Shown: positions 33,901-46,980, counted from the first letter of the stretch. The stretch is 64,000 bases of DNA from Medicago truncatula (GCF_003473485.1 NC_053044.1:28648091-28712090); one strand, 5' to 3'. Notes: generated from the letters alone by a model not told the origin. Numbers and translations are program-made.

Positions 33901-35870
33901 TATATATATTGTGTGACAATATGATGACTTTTTTATTCTGTATAACTTTTTACATGGTAAATTTTATCTTTTTTGGTCAAAAATAACATAAATGTAATAA
34001 TAACTATATAATTTTGTATGTAACGTAAAATTTTATAACTTCTGAAAAAAAAAATGTGAGCATTTAAGTCTTAAAAAAAATACAATATAAATAATAATCC
34101 TAAGAGGTTAAGTGAATAAGTATTTTTGGATGGAAAATAAATTAGAAAATAAAATGGAATCATTGAGGGGCACAATTCCACTAATGCCAACATGGCTATG
34201 ACTGTGGTATCCGATTTATACCAATTTGAAGAGGTTGGTTTTGTCCACGTTCTCTTTACGTTGGAATTCCTTTTGTGAATTTGTGGAAATCAAATTTAGA
34301 ATATGATAAATGTGATAAAAATATCACTTTCACCTTTATTTGGGAGGCGGGGAAAAGTAAGGCCGCCACTTATCTTATTTACTAAGGCTTATTCTTCAAA
34401 GCTATCATTTATCCTAATTTTTCCCTTATTTTTCCCTCTACTTCGCAAGCATTAATCTATACCGTTAGATCATTGTAATTAGGAGCGGTTAGTACATCAG
34501 CCGTTTATCAAATCTCACTTCTTAAAAATTGAAACACGTGCATAGGGAAACAAACTACTAATATTATTATCACACCTCTCCATATACTATTTGATTCATC
34601 AAATTTCAGGTGTGGACCTCTTATTTATTCGTTTCATATTTTGTTTGTGTGAATGTTTTTTGGTTTCCACAATATTGTGTGTGACATTTTTTGCATAGTT
34701 CTTTTCATCAGAACTATTTTTTTTTTATGTTTATCTTGTGGATATGTTTTTGTTACTTTTGATGTTTTTGTGTGGTAAACATCAAATTTGTACTCATTTA
34801 GTAAGGATTTTTTTTCCTTCATACTTTATGTTTCAATATCAATGTTATCACAATTTTTGCATGCCTCTTTCAAATATTTGAGTACTATCTCAATTTATCT
34901 ATCAGATTTGATTGCATAACAATGTCTCAATTTATCTCGTGGTTATGGTGTTGTTTGACCTTCAGTGAAGGCGGCCATTAGAGGGATTCTGAAACCAGAT
35001 AAACGGAAATGTGATGCTTATAGTAGTGTCCAATTCAGTATCAATTACAAGTCATTCACTTTGATGAAAGCTACTTTGCATTATAACCGTTTGATAAAAG
35101 GATCACTAGAACTAAGTTGAGGTCTTCTCTATGCAATTTTAAATCAAGACATGAAATAGGTAATGGCTCTCATTATGCTTTAGATTTAAAACTTACGGTT
35201 TTTTCTTCTCGAATTTTTAAATTTGACAATGAGGATGTACCATTAGCGGGTTCCTTGGAAAAATAAAGGTCTTATTTGAAGTTTTTTGTCGTTTTATTTA
35301 TGGATTGGTTGGGTAAGTTCACAAATTTTCCAGTTTCTTTTTGTGGCTGCATTGATAGATTGAGTTGGCATGTGCATAGGGTGGTTGATCATAGGGTGGT
35401 CGGGTAAGTTCAATGTTGTATAGTGGCGCTATAAATTAGTGGAATTTTGAACAAATCACTATTGATCTGTGATATGATATTTAGTACAAAATGTTGTCAA
35501 ATACTATCATCTATAACTCTGTTGCTTAGCGGAATTTGAACAAACTTTTATATATTTTGCAATCTGTTATTCATCTATTGCTCTGTTGCATAGCGGAATG
35601 TCGAAGATTCCATATCCGACAATGCCCCTTCTTCTTCTCAGTTGTTGGCTGAGGTAGTATCGCCTCTCCATCTTCACAATAACCACCCATAAATTTCACG
35701 ACATTCGCTTATTGTTGTGTTTCCGAGTTTTGATTTTCAGAATGGTTTGATTTGGTTTCCGACATTCGCTTACTAAAGCTTATCCCCCAAAGCTATCCTT
35801 TAGCCTAATTTTTCCCCCTCATTTTCCACCCATAAATACACTGATTTTCTTAGTTGCACATCAATACTTA
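33901..35870. other. Intergenic repeats, no intact gene
   Basis: A degenerate direct repeat (actaaagcttat..aaagctatc..tttagcctaatttttccc) occurs near 34380-34440 and again near 35770-35830. Words of the type tagcggaatttgaacaaac recur at about 35430, 35525 and 35590. They look like old transposon debris. The region 34940-35300 is less AT-rich and may be a degenerate coding fragment, but I recognise no family. Confidence 0.4.
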
Positions 35871-35879
35871 TTCACCTTG

Positions 35880-37400
35880 TTCGACCCAATAATGAACTAT
35901 GTTTGGAGGAGAGAGATCTCTCCACTTCACTATCAATGATTTCTTTACAAAGAGATACAAAAGGAGTATAAGAAATCAGCTTCAACAAGCTCTCAAAGAA
36001 CAAACCTAATTTCTATCTTTAATATCACTCTTCCTGTGATTAAGAGACTCAATAATATCACTCTTCCAAGGTGTTTACAGTTGTTCCCCAATCCAAGAAT
36101 CTCACCTGAAGACACTCAACTCTAGCCTCTAAGTTCCCTAAAAGTCCCATCTTTTAGTTTCATGAGATTCGCCAAGCTCTCTCAACAAATGGGTCAAAAA
36201 CTACTTATATAGTATTCATATTGATGACAGTCAGTCATTGCACATTTTTAGAGCCTTTTTAGTTAAGTTTTTAGTTTATTTTAATTAACTTAGTATTTAA
36301 TTTAGAGTCATTATAAATAAATTGACATTTTTTAGTTTATTGAGTCAAGTAGTATGTTATGTTGTTATTATTATATTTAGTGGTAATAGAATCTAAGGAA
36401 AGAAAATCTTGGCTGATTAAATTATGTCAATGGTCACATGAGCAAGCGTTTATTGTTGGTGGTGAGAATAAAACAAAAGGATGGTATGAGCTAGAACTAA
36501 AAGAGATGGGCCACCAAGTTGTTACGGCAAATGGAAAAGGAATAGTTTTTGGAGCAAGAAAAGAGTAAAATAGGTTACAGAGGCTATATAAGAAGCAGCC
36601 GCACAAGACCAAAAGGGGGATTCACGTTTTGGGAAAATAAAACAGGCACAAAGCATCACGCACAACGGGAGCAGCTACCAATCGGAAAGAAATTCAGGAG
36701 CAACGTCCGCAACTACGAAACTCTCGGTTTTGTTTTCTTTTTATGTTGTTTAATTCTATGAACATGAGTAGCTAAGCTCTTAGATTAATCGAGCCATGAG
36801 ATGAATCTATTGTGATCTATGAACCATGTAATTTGTTTGAACTCTATTTAATTCAACGGAATCCTAGTCTTTATTCAAAATTATTTGTGTTCATTGATGA
36901 CTATTAACCCTAACTAGTAATTCTTTTTAATTCAACATAGAGGATTCAAAGACTTGATTATCTGTTTTATTATAAATTCCAAACCAATTTAATTGCATCT
37001 CATTTACATTTTATGCACCAAATTCAGGTGCCTAGGGCAACCCATAAATTTACTACATCTTTTATTTTAATGAACTTGCTAAGTAGAAATTAACAACGAT
37101 CCTCGTGGATACGAACTTTATTACTATTTTGATAGCTTTTGGTACACTTGTCAATTATCTATCACATATCCTAAGAAAGTTGCACCACGATCTATCCGGA
37201 TCGCGCCACATTTTACTTTTCTTGTGCACAATACAAATCTTTCGTAAGTCAAATCGCACCATGATTTTATGTGAACCAAAACACTCATTTTCATAAATGA
37301 AATCGCGCCATGATTTTTGACAAACTTCAACATCAGTTCCGAACCAATTTTTTTTATCAATTATCTTTTTTAATATGTGTAATTTGATCACATTTTGCTC
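35880..37400 (-). mobile_element. Copia-type LTR fragment interrupted by a solo LTR
   Basis: The parts 35880-36216 and 37170-about 37400 match, in order, the stretch at 61890-62580 (gctctcaaagaacaaacc, aaggtgtttaca, gacactcaactct, then rcaccacgat words). The solo LTR at 36222-37164 interrupts this copy. A minus-strand TATA-like word (actatataagt, near 36212) suggests orientation. Assignment to Copia is inferred from resemblance to SIRE-like LTR text. Confidence 0.5.
36222..37164 (+). mobile_element. Solo LTR (943 bp) with perfect 5-bp target duplication
   Basis: It starts TGATGACAGTCAG and ends AATTATCTATCA, so TGAT and ATCA form the inverted ends. CATAT is duplicated exactly at 36217-36221 and 37165-37169. 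A TATA-like box (gctatataagaag, near 36583) lies in the middle. There is no PBS, internal region or partner LTR. Open frames of about 70 codons here (36359-36761) are LTR sequence, not genes. Confidence 0.9.
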
Positions 37401-38620
37401 ATACTCTATCCTAGTGGGAGTACTTGTGAGGAATGTAGTGCTAGTTTAAAAATAATGTTCCCTTGTTGCAACATATGGAAAGTAATTTTATCTGACAAAG
37501 AACACTATGTGAGCTAGCTTGCTCGACCTTGCAGTTGAGAGAGAGAGGGGAGGGAGACAAAAGGAAAGAAGAAAAAACAATGTAATCCTATTGGATGAGG
37601 TGATGTGTCGTACATGTGGATATACAATTGAAAATATGTGTGGCATTTAATGTGCCAAATCGTCACTTAAACGGAGATGGTTGGTAACACAGACTATTAT
37701 ACCACACATCATTACACTTTTAAGAACCGAAATGAATATTAACTATCAATTTGGTCCTTAAACTATCACATTCTCTCCAATTTATTATAGAAATGTACCA
37801 ATTAGTCCTTAAACTATTATTAATCCATCAATTTAGTCACCATTCTCTCTTGTTTTTTAAAGAGTTTGATCTGATGGACTAAATTGATGGGCTAATAATA
37901 GTTGTATCATGTGTATCATGATACAATGGTGAAGAAGAGTAATTAGAGACACTCACCAACCAAGTTGTATCATGTGTTTTGAGGAAATAGACACTCATAA
38001 CCATTTATTTATTTCCGATAGGCAATTGCAGTTTGGAATTTAATTTAAATTTAAATTTGTTGGATGGCAACCTTAAGGATGGAGTACAGAAGTGACGTCA
38101 CTTAGTGTGTTAGCTACTATTTGATGCAACTGGTTGGAGACGAACGATATTATATTTAATGGAAAAGTGGCAAATTTGATGAAGTAGCTGATAAAATTAA
38201 AAGGATGTCTTGGACTTGGTTCAATAGTAGAGAAGGTAGAAATAAAAAATTTGTTTTTCCATATTGGTGGAATATATTATTTTGTCTACAAAGCTATGAA
38301 TCCTATTTTTTTTTTTTTATATACTCATTACCAAATTTGCTTATAAGAAAAGAAAAAAAAAAATACGAATACATGTTTACACATTCATAGCATAGTGTAA
38401 TGAGTCAAAGAGTTGAAAGGGGCAATATAGAAAATGTGAACGTCGAACTCTTATAAATAAGAGAAAGCCAAGGGAAAAAGGCATGTGTCATAATCTTCTT
38501 CTTTTCTATCTCCATTCTCATTCTGAATTATATCTGATTCTTGTTTCTTTATTGTACTCATTCAAACTTGTACTTTGGTTATGAAACTTATTTTACTTCT
38601 GTAGTTGAAGGTCTCTTACA
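37401..38620. other. Intergenic DNA without recognised genes
   Basis: It contains ggtccttaaactat words (near 37750-37830) typical of dispersed legume repeats, and a short AG-rich patch near 37540. No exon is recognised. Confidence 0.4.
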
Positions 38621-38624
38621 CATA

Positions 38625-39380
38625 GGCCTCGTTTGGATAAACAACTTATATAGATGCTTATAGCATTATGACTTATAACATTAGAGCTTACATCATAAGC
38701 TCTTATATTTGATAAGCTATTTATGTTTGGATATGTACACTAAAAAGTACTTACATAAATTGAAGTGTTTGGATGTGACATTACATAAGCAATTATCGAA
38801 TTTTAAATATTTTTAATTTAACAAAAAAAATCAAAAAATCGAACCACAATTATCAAGATTTTTTTGATAAAAAATCAAGATGTAAAAAACAATATTATAA
38901 TATATTAATTATAATTATATATAAGAAAAAGTTAACATTAGATAAGTATATAGTTACGTAACAAAAAAAAAATTCATATAAGAAAAATATTAATATTCAA
39001 TTTCATTTTGTTACGTAACAAAAAAATAATAAAAATCTTCCTTCAAAAAAAAAAATAATCTTTGTTACGTGTGTTAATTTAGTAAGATAAGTATATAACA
39101 ATTTTGTTACTCATGCACCGCTAAAGATAACTAACATTATAATTAAAATATATGTTTTGAAAAACTGGATTCAGAGAGAATCGAAGGAGGTTGCATAAAT
39201 TCATAAGCTCCTTGTTAAGCAGGAGGGTAAGCTGAAAATTTAGGCTTATTAAAATATGGCATAAGCAGCTTATGAAACTATGATAAGCTATTTTTATTTA
39301 TTTACCCAAACACCTTTAAAAAGACTTATGGGAATAGATAAACCCACATAAGCTCAAAATAAGTCAATCCAAACGGGGCC
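38625..39380. mobile_element. TIR transposable element (756 bp), Tourist/Harbinger-like
   Basis: Ends GGCCTCGTTTGGATAAAC and, inverted, GGCCCCGTTTGGATTGAC. ATA is found on both sides (38622-38624, 39381-39383). The interior is rich in cttataagc words and lacks frames. The 3-bp duplication and end sequence suggest a Tourist-like MITE. No gene is seen from 39384 to 39675. Confidence 0.78.
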
Positions 39381-39675
39381 ATAGTATAAGTTTTCATAGG
39401 GTTTTAAAATGAAGTTAATAAACGGCAAGAGTAATCTTGCTTGGGTAAGAGTTATCCATGCATTCTTATTGATAAAACAAGTACAAATGTTATTGGAGAA
39501 CTTATCACATACTCTCTCTCATTATATTTGTAAGTAAAAAATAATTTTTTAGGTTCATTGAATAATCAATGTATTTAACATATATATTAGTTATTCAATA
39601 AATTTAAAAAGTCGTTTATTTTTCTTATAAATGTGATCAGATGGAGTAATTACACTTGCTTAGATATTTTATTAT

Positions 39676-40314
39676 TCAAACTACAGAATTTCTAGTGGCA
39701 TCACCAGCATCAAATAACACAAATTCAAAGGGAGCACTGACATCATCCATAGGAAGGATCAAACGTCTTCCATTCACATCATCAATCTTCACAATATCAT
39801 AACAAGAACCAGGTGGGATAGTATAGGTTGGACAAAATACAAACTTGTACCCCAAACCATGTTTCTGAATGTTAAACTTCCCAGTTAGGATTTCAGATTC
39901 TTGATGATCTTCATCACCACCAATACCTATCCATGCAGGCCAACCAGCAACTATAGCCCAAATAGAGGATTCAACACACTGAGGCTTCTCTACAAATGAA
40001 ATATTGAGTGTAGTTCCTGTAAAGATTATACCAGGGCTTATTCCTGGTATGATAAATTTCACTTGTAGGCCATTCACAACCTCAGAATAATCTTGAAATA
40101 CTGCAACTGGACATGTTGAGCTTTCTGTATCATGACCAAGCTTTACTCCACCACCTGCTGCTCCAAAGATAGGTGGCATGAGATAGTATCTCCCACCAGG
40201 GAAAATAGGGTTTCCATTTGTGTCCACTACTACTTGTTCATCAACTAGTGTACTAAAGGCTAATGAAAATACAAAGAGAAGAAGAAAAGAGAAGGTAAGT
40301 AGTGAAGGCTTCAT
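39676..40314 (-). CDS. Kunitz (STI) type protease-inhibitor-like protein, 212 aa
   Basis: Secreted beta-trefoil protein; most relatives inhibit serine proteases in seeds or in defence. Single exon, as usual. The signal peptide is about residues 1-23. The mature N-terminus has the family signature VVDTNGNPIFPGGRYYLMP (29-47). Four Cys at 68, 113, 161 and 171 would give the standard 68-113 and 161-171 disulfides. The reactive loop expected after Cys68 reads about FQDYSEVVNG, with no Arg or Lys at the likely P1 position, so trypsin inhibition is doubtful. The C-terminal hydrophobic strand FEFVLFDA is present. A TATA box (TATAAA as read on the minus strand, 40351-40356) lies only about 37 bp before the ATG, implying a very short leader. 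The frame is intact. Confidence 0.9.
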   Translation of the reverse strand: MKPSLLTFSFLLLFVFSLAFSTLVDEQVVVDTNGNPIFPGGRYYLMPPIFGAAGGGVKLGHDTESSTCPVAVFQDYSEVVNGLQVKFIIPGISPGIIFTGTTLNISFVEKPQCVESSIWAIVAGWPAWIGIGGDEDHQESEILTGKFNIQKHGLGYKFVFCPTYTIPPGSCYDIVKIDDVNGRRLILPMDDVSAPFEFVLFDAGDATRNSVV

Positions 40315-40356
40315 TGTTGGTTTGCAATTGATACCACTAACTTCTATTAATTTATA

Positions 40357-40740
40357 GAGTTTTGGCTTGGAGATTATTTTGAATAATAAATCATTTATGT
40401 TTATCTAGATTTTAAGATATAAATGCTTATCGTGGAGTTTTGTTGATACATATGCTCATCATCTAATTATTTAATTCTATGTCATTTTTATATTTAATAT
40501 TTTAAAGTAATTATTAAATTTAAATTAGTTTTGCATACCAGGTATCGAGACTCAACAAAACTTGAGGATATCAGTTTTTTCTTCTTCCTGGTTTTAACGG
40601 CCTAAGGGCATGTGTTTAAGATTCTTGATTTTTTATTTTTATTTTTTTAAGTTTTAGGGCTCGTTTGTTTACGATTCTTATAAAGAAATTCTTGGTGATT
40701 TAATAATGTTTATGTGTAAAAAAAAATTGATCTTAGGTGA
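40357..40740. other. Upstream flank of the Kunitz gene
   Basis: AT-rich DNA beyond the TATA box. No further gene or element was recognised. Confidence 0.4.
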
Positions 40741-41115
40741 GAACAATTGAGTGGCAACGGCGACAGAGAATGTTCCGGTGTGACGGTAACGGCTTCCGGC
40801 ACGACGGTGATGATTCTTCGCGGTGGGGCGTAAGGTGCCTGCAGACACGTTAGCACTCTGACCTCAAGTCAGTAATCAAACTGAGAAAGAGTGTGTAAGA
40901 AGAGTTGAAAAAAGTGATGTGTACCTTAAAGGTGAAGCAAGTTCACCCTTATATAGGCGCACGTTGATCATAACCGTCTCCGGGTTATGCGGCGTGTGAT
41001 TAGGAACGGTGTAGGACACGTGTTGGATGATCCTCGCTCGGGGGCGCGCTCTTGTGTGGGGTGGTGCATGCAAGCTGGTGTGCTCCCTTAGATGCAAAGT
41101 CTTAAGGTGGTTCCA
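40740..41115 (-). mobile_element. LTR fragment with promoter, minus strand
   Basis: This island is clearly more GC-rich than its surroundings. Read on the minus strand it has a TATA box (cctatataaggg, near 40955), then ttactgacttgaggtcagag and gctaacgtgtctgcagg. That order is common at the R/U5 end of plant Gypsy LTRs. Both ends are unclear. Confidence 0.45.
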
Positions 41116-41204
41116 GTCCGGTCACATGTTAACGTACGATTGGTCTTCTGACCGGTCTAGAACAAAATTATTTCGATATAAATAATTAAGGGGTTATTTT
41201 TTTG

Positions 41205-41590
41205 GATTTTAAGAAAAGTATGTTATTTTGTGTTTGTTTAAAATTATAAGCAAAGATTTTGTATTGCTCCTTTCAATAAAAATAATTTTCCTAAAAAAGT
41301 AATCTAAGTAGCTTTTCATTTTCAGCATAAAATTTATCTTTAACAAAATGATTTCAAAAATAAATATAGCACCAACATATAAAGATAATTAAGGACCTGT
41401 TTGCTTAAGATTATTCAAAAATCATTTTTATTGTTTTAGTTATGTTCATGAATAAGTTTTTTTTTTTTTTTTTTTTTTTTAAATCGTTTTGTTAAGGAAA
41501 AAAACATTCTTATGATGAAAATCAAAAGTTACTTAGATTAGCTTTTGAACAAACACAAAATAACATACTTAATTTTCTTAAGAATCTGTA
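41205..41590. mobile_element. Foldback/inverted-repeat element
   Basis: The left part (aagaaaagtatgttattttg, tgtttgtt, then aaagtaatctaagtagcttt and tttaacaaaatgattt) returns inverted on the right (aaatcgttttgttaa, agttacttagattagctttt, aacaaacacaaaataacata). A 22-base T run sits between the arms. No target duplication was identified. Confidence 0.65.
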
Positions 41591-44099
41591 AAGTATGTAT
41601 ATCAAATCAAAATGATTTTATAAAAAATAAAAAAAAATGTCATGAGTTTGAATCTAACTCTAGAAATAGTGATTTGGTTCAAACAAATAAACACATAACT
41701 AAAATATCGAAAATGATTTTTAAGGATGTTAAACAATGTGCCAAATTGGATTTTTTTTTTTGAGGGAACCAAATTGGATGTTGAAATTAAGTTAAGATCA
41801 AGAACGTAGCTAAGTTTCAATTTTCGAGTTACTTTATATCAAAGGTAGCTCAACTTGGGAGTTAAATATCCTAATCGTACGTAATAAAATGGTGTTATGT
41901 ACTATGAATATTACAAAAAACAAACATGTAGAACACATGTTAGAAAATAAAAAAATGAAGTTGGTAAAACAAAATGAACTCATTGTAATTGGTTAATAAA
42001 AAATTGTCCTCCATGGCCGGCCGGCTACATGATAATGTGTTAATGATTTAATGTTCTCTTGTGTACTTCTTTTTAGTCTATGGGTCCCTCCAAGGGGATG
42101 ACGTAAGACCCTCAAATTAATTTGTCCTTATGTCGGATATCAAGTTTTTTTTTAAATGATATTATGTGATCACTCTCAAATCAATATCTTCTACTTGACT
42201 TATATTTATGATGATGATTAATGCACTTTTTATTTTTTTATTGAATCAAATGACGATTAATGCACTAATAATACTTAATAGAGATAATTTGTTACAATCT
42301 TTGTAAGTATAACTCAGCTGATATAAACATTGCAATATGCAGGTTCAGAGTTTAAACTTAGGAGTAAAAAAAAATAAAAATTCATTTGTTAAAATTATTA
42401 CTCTTTTTTTATTCATAGTTTTTTCTTTTTTTTTTTATATAAAAAATTTACAAAATAATTATGTGTGATAATTTACTAGAGAGTAAAGTAGAGCATTTGG
42501 ATTACCACATTTTTTTTACGGAAGGATTACCATGTTATAGGTACAAGATTTTCATATTTGGATTTTCTTTTCTTAAAAAAAAAAATATATTTGGATTTTC
42601 TTTGTACCTAAGAGTTAGAGATCACACCCCTAACCACCTATTTAACAAGTATAAGTCTCTTACCACTTAAATCAACCATAAACAAATGTTCTTTATTAGG
42701 CCAACAAGATAAGATCACATGTTTATCATTTGAATCTTTCTTTTTTCATTTAATATTTTCCCAGGTCCATAACAACTTCTCCTTAATTAAATTATTCTTG
42801 ATTTGTCATATTTTTTATGGAATCCTTTTTTGTCATTTCCATCGTACTTTTCTTCATAATTAAAAATGTTTCTCAATTTCTCATCTTCAATCATAAACTA
42901 AGGGCGAATCCAACAAATTTAAGTAGTGAGGACAATATATATTTGTAGCATTACATATTAAATATAAATACAGTCTCCAATTTAATCTTTAAATTACATA
43001 AATATAATAAATAGTTCTGTAAAAAAATAAAATAAATAGTCTTTGAAATATATAAAATTCATCCCTATCAAAAAAATGTCAATATACATCAATCCTCGTT
43101 ATTAAGTAGGTAGAGACTAAATTGAAGAATTTTCATATACTTTTAAAATTAAATTGACGGATATCATATACTTTATAGACGGTTTATTATTATATTTTTA
43201 GTCAAAAAAATAAACTACTTATTATATTTATATAGTTTTAGGATTAAATTGTTAATGTTAACTTAGAAACTAAATTTACGATTTATTACACAAAATTTAC
43301 GATTTATTAAAATCACAATGAATCCTATCCGGCACAAGGAATGAACTAGGAGTCATAAAGTAGCAACATACAAAGGAAAATAAAAGTTGTACCAAAACCC
43401 TTACTCAACATATATAAAAGAAAAAAACCTTAACCAATGTCACAAGCTGCCACAAAAACAACTTCCACCACCTACATTCTGCTGCTCGCACACAACCCCC
43501 AAACAACAACGTCAAGAACCAACACAACAACCAATAACCTTTGAAAAACAACCGGTAAGTATAACGATTGAAACAACGACAACCACCTTCGCCACAAAAA
43601 CAATTGATGTCATCTTAACGAATCCACCTTTACAACAACAACCAGCTCAACAACAAAATCCACCTTCACAACAGCAACATCATCAATCCACATCGACAAA
43701 CCACTAGATAATAGAGTAGTCGAACCGGATGAAAAGGTTCTGATCGAAACCAACCGTTGAAGACCCACCGACACCTCCTCACACCACAAAAAAATGTGGC
43801 CTACATCACCACCTTACACCACCATCACCTCCTCCACATAGATATGGATCGGAAGGAAACAACCACCACGCATAAACACCAGATAACTTGTGTTTTTCTA
43901 ACAGCCGCAAACTCAACATCCGCAAGGAAGAAGATCACAAAACCCCCAACACAGTAATTTAAAAATTGTTAGATTTAAAAAAGAAAAGTAAACCCTTCCC
44001 TCTCTCCCCCTCTTAAACTCTCCATCCAAACACCCCCTAAGAGTGCAATTTTGCTAGATTTAAGGTGATCAATATAAAGAGTATATTCAGTATGCAATT
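41591..44099. other. Intergenic DNA; low-complexity CAA/CCA-rich stretch at 43400-43960
   Basis: 41591-43380 is AT-rich with nothing recognised. From about 43400 to 43960 the plus strand is strongly C/A-rich. It opens frames made mostly of Pro, Gln, Thr and His that resemble no family I know and are probably not genes. It may be the 5' part of a retroelement related to the LINE that follows, but this cannot be shown. Confidence 0.4.
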
Positions 44100-46026
44100 T
44101 CATTCTTCTTAGGTTGAATCATTTTCTGTGTCATATGAAGCGGTGTCTGGACAAGCTATTAACTTAGGTTGAATCATTACAAAAGTCTGAATTTTTTTTC
44201 AGGAAAATTACCTCAGAGATGGATAGGCAATCAAAAATGTACTTCAGGTATCCGAAAGCATGGGAACTGGAAAGTATTTAGGTATGTCATCCATGATAGG
44301 ACGAAATAAGAGAGCAACTTTCGGTTATTTGAGAGATAGGGTGTGGTGGAAAATACAACAATGGTCTAGAAAACATCTCTCGAAAGCAGGAAGAGAGGTC
44401 TTGATCAAATCAGTGGCACAATCAATTCCCACATATTGCATGACCACTTTCTTACTGCCAGCGACGTTGGGAGAGGAGATTCAAAGAATGATTAATTCTT
44501 TTTGGTGGGGATCAAATAGGAGGCAAGGTAAAGGTATCAATTGGCTTTCTTGGGACAAATTAACAATGCGTAAGGAGTATGGAGGCATGGGTAGACACTT
44601 GTTTGGTTTTAATTTGGCTATGCTAGGGAAGCAAGGGTGAAAGCTTTTAACTCACCCAGATACTATTGTTACTCGGATTTACAAAACTAGATATTTTCCA
44701 ATAACTAATTTTTTGGTGGCTCGTCTATGCCATAACCCAAGTTTTATTTGGCGTAGTATCTTTGCTTCACATATGTTAGTCAGAGGTGGCCAAAGGTGGA
44801 GGGTTGGAAATGGGAAGAGTATCTCAATTTGGAATGATCCTTCGTTGAGAACATTCAACAATTCTTACATCTCAACCGCGACAGTACATGGAACTGAGCA
44901 TTGGAAGGTGGCTGATATGATGAATGTGCAGGGTACTAGTTGGAATTGGGGAATAGTAATAATAAGGGGTACTATACGGTGAAGTCAGCCTATAGATATG
45001 CAATGGAAAGTCTAATTGATAATGAGGCGTACTGAGTACCGAGAGAGTGGATGGAACTGTGGAATTTACAAGTGCCATAGCGGGTAAAAGTGTTTCTTTG
45101 GCGCGTACTCAGGGGTGTCCTACCAACGCGTATGCGGCTGCAAGATAGGGGAGTGTCGTGTACGGATAGCTGCCTCATTGCGAGACTAATTATGAAAATG
45201 ATTGGCACGTGTTTATTGGCTGTGAGGCTGCAAAACAAGTGTGGCAAGTAGCTGGGCTATGGGATATAATAATGGAAGCTGTTGCTGTTTCTAATTTTGC
45301 TGAATGTATTTTTCAGTTATTATGCAGGTGTTCTAAACAGAAGTGCCACGACATTGCAATGATATTATGGTGCTTGTGGCGTCGACGAAACGATAAGGTG
45401 TGGGAGGGAGAAATGAAAGATGTGCAGATGGCTGTGTATTTAGCGCGAGAGGTTCTTAAGCAGTGGCAGGTTGTTCAAGAGAAAACAGTTCAGCAAAAAC
45501 AGGTTGCGACAGATGCAGAATTATACAGAGGAAGATTATGTCAAATGCAATATTGATGCTACAATTTTCGGTGAACAACGCTGTTTTGGTTTTGGTATGT
45601 GTATTAGGAATTCTCGAGGTCATTTTATAAAAGCGTTATCTAAGTGGTATGAAGGTACTCCTCCACCATTGGAAGCAGAAGCGTTGGGTTTAAGAGATGC
45701 TATTTTATGGCTTGGTCAAATGGCTCTGCCAAAAGTGCATATTGAGCTAGATTGCAAGCTAGTGGTTGACAGCATTGTTGATGGATCTATTAACTAGTCT
45801 GAATTTGGGAATATCATGGCTACTTGTAGAGGTCTGTTATATCATTTTCCAAACTTTAAGATAAATTATGTAAGGAGACAAGCAAATTGTGTCGCCCATA
45901 GTTTAGCAAGGGCATCAAAATTGTATGCTCGTCACCGAGTCTTTCATTTGATTCCATCTTGTATTGAAACTATTGTGATGAATGAAATAATATAAGTTAC
46001 TTTTGGTAAAAAAAAAAAAAAAAAAA
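44100..46026 (+). mobile_element. 5'-truncated L1-type LINE (end of RT, zf-RVT, RNase H, poly(A)), degenerate
   Basis: The text opens within the reverse transcriptase (SGQAINL, then GTGKYLGMSSMIGR near 44260). It continues through the thumb-like region (WSRKHLSKAGREVLIKSVAQ), a zf-RVT-like part (VFLWR, near 45090; VFIGCEAAKQVW, near 45209) and an RNase H domain (IDATIFGEQRCFGFG, then EAEALGLRDA, then ELDCKLVVDSI, 45550-45790). It ends near 45995. Stops at 44638 and about 45796, and at least two frame changes, mark it as dead. An 18-base A run at 46009-46026 is the tail. The catalytic FADD region of RT is missing because of the 5' truncation. Confidence 0.88.
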
Positions 46027-46859
46027 CATATAACCATGTGTGTGTTGTGTGCAATGACTTTTACATATTGACCTGTCCCTTTGATAACTTATTATGACTC
46101 TGGTCCCTATATGTAGTCACTTACCTAAGTTACTACCATTTCAGTCTTAAACATTGGTATTAGTCGCACTAAAACTAACCGTATTCTCCCTAAAAAAATA
46201 GGGAATAAACTAACCGTATTCTAAGGCAATATCAGAACATCAAAACATAAAACTAGACAATAAATCAACAGTACAGACTATTAACCATTAACTACCAACC
46301 AATGACACTAAACTAGTAAACCGATAACTTTAAAAGTCAGTGACATAGCAAGGCAACAGTCTCTTCAAATTTAGGGTTTTAATGAATTTTTTAAGATAGA
46401 TTAACTGAAAACACAAAAATAAAGAAAAGGAAAAACAAAACAAAAATTGTTCATGAAAGAAGAAGAGGGAAGAATGCAAAGGAGAAAAGGGGAGAAAAGA
46501 GTTTTCGAAAAAAATTATAGAGTTTACCATTGGAGGGAGACTTTCATTTTAGACCCCAAAATTGGGCATATGACATGATAACCCCATCAACAAGTCCACT
46601 TGGAGTTGAACAGGGCGTTTAGTGGCCATATCAGCAGTTGAGACTGTGTCAGGTCAAGAGATTATAAATAGACTAACTTGAGTACTCGAAGTTATTTTAA
46701 ATTTGTGACCTTAGATACTAATTTGAGACCGCCTATATAGTCAAAGACCAATTTGGTGATTTCCTCCTAAACACACCCTTACATATTTCTACAACCATTT
46801 ACATAACTTGGAATGGAAAGGAAAAAAAAACATGTGATTTTCTCTTCAAAGAGTGTAAC
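46027..46859. other. Intergenic DNA without recognised genes
   Basis: No exon or element end was recognised; there is an A/G-rich patch near 46430-46500. Confidence 0.4.
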
Positions 46860-46864
46860 CAACA

Positions 46865-46980
46865 TGCAGTTGATCCAAATGGTAAGGGGCTTTGACACCT
46901 CATGAGTTTGATTCCTGAGGCTTGGCATAAGGTGAAAACTCAGTTGAGAGGGGAGAATCCCCACTCCCCCGCTTTAAAAT
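46865..46980 (+). mobile_element. Probable tRNA-derived SINE
   Basis: A box A-like word (agttgatccaaatggtaagg, near 46871) and a box B-like word (gagtttgattcct, near 46904) have tRNA-like spacing, followed by unrelated sequence. Box B has one change from the consensus. No target duplication was defined. Confidence 0.45.

Noticed and set aside
34940..35300. A degenerate coding fragment.
   Set aside because: The composition differs from its surroundings, but no frame or motif could be assigned to a family.
36359..36761. Two overlapping frames of about 70 residues.
   Set aside because: They lie inside a solo LTR and overlap its promoter.
43387..43957. Pro/Gln/Thr-rich frames.
   Set aside because: Low-complexity DNA on one strand; no splice sites, family match or promoter support.
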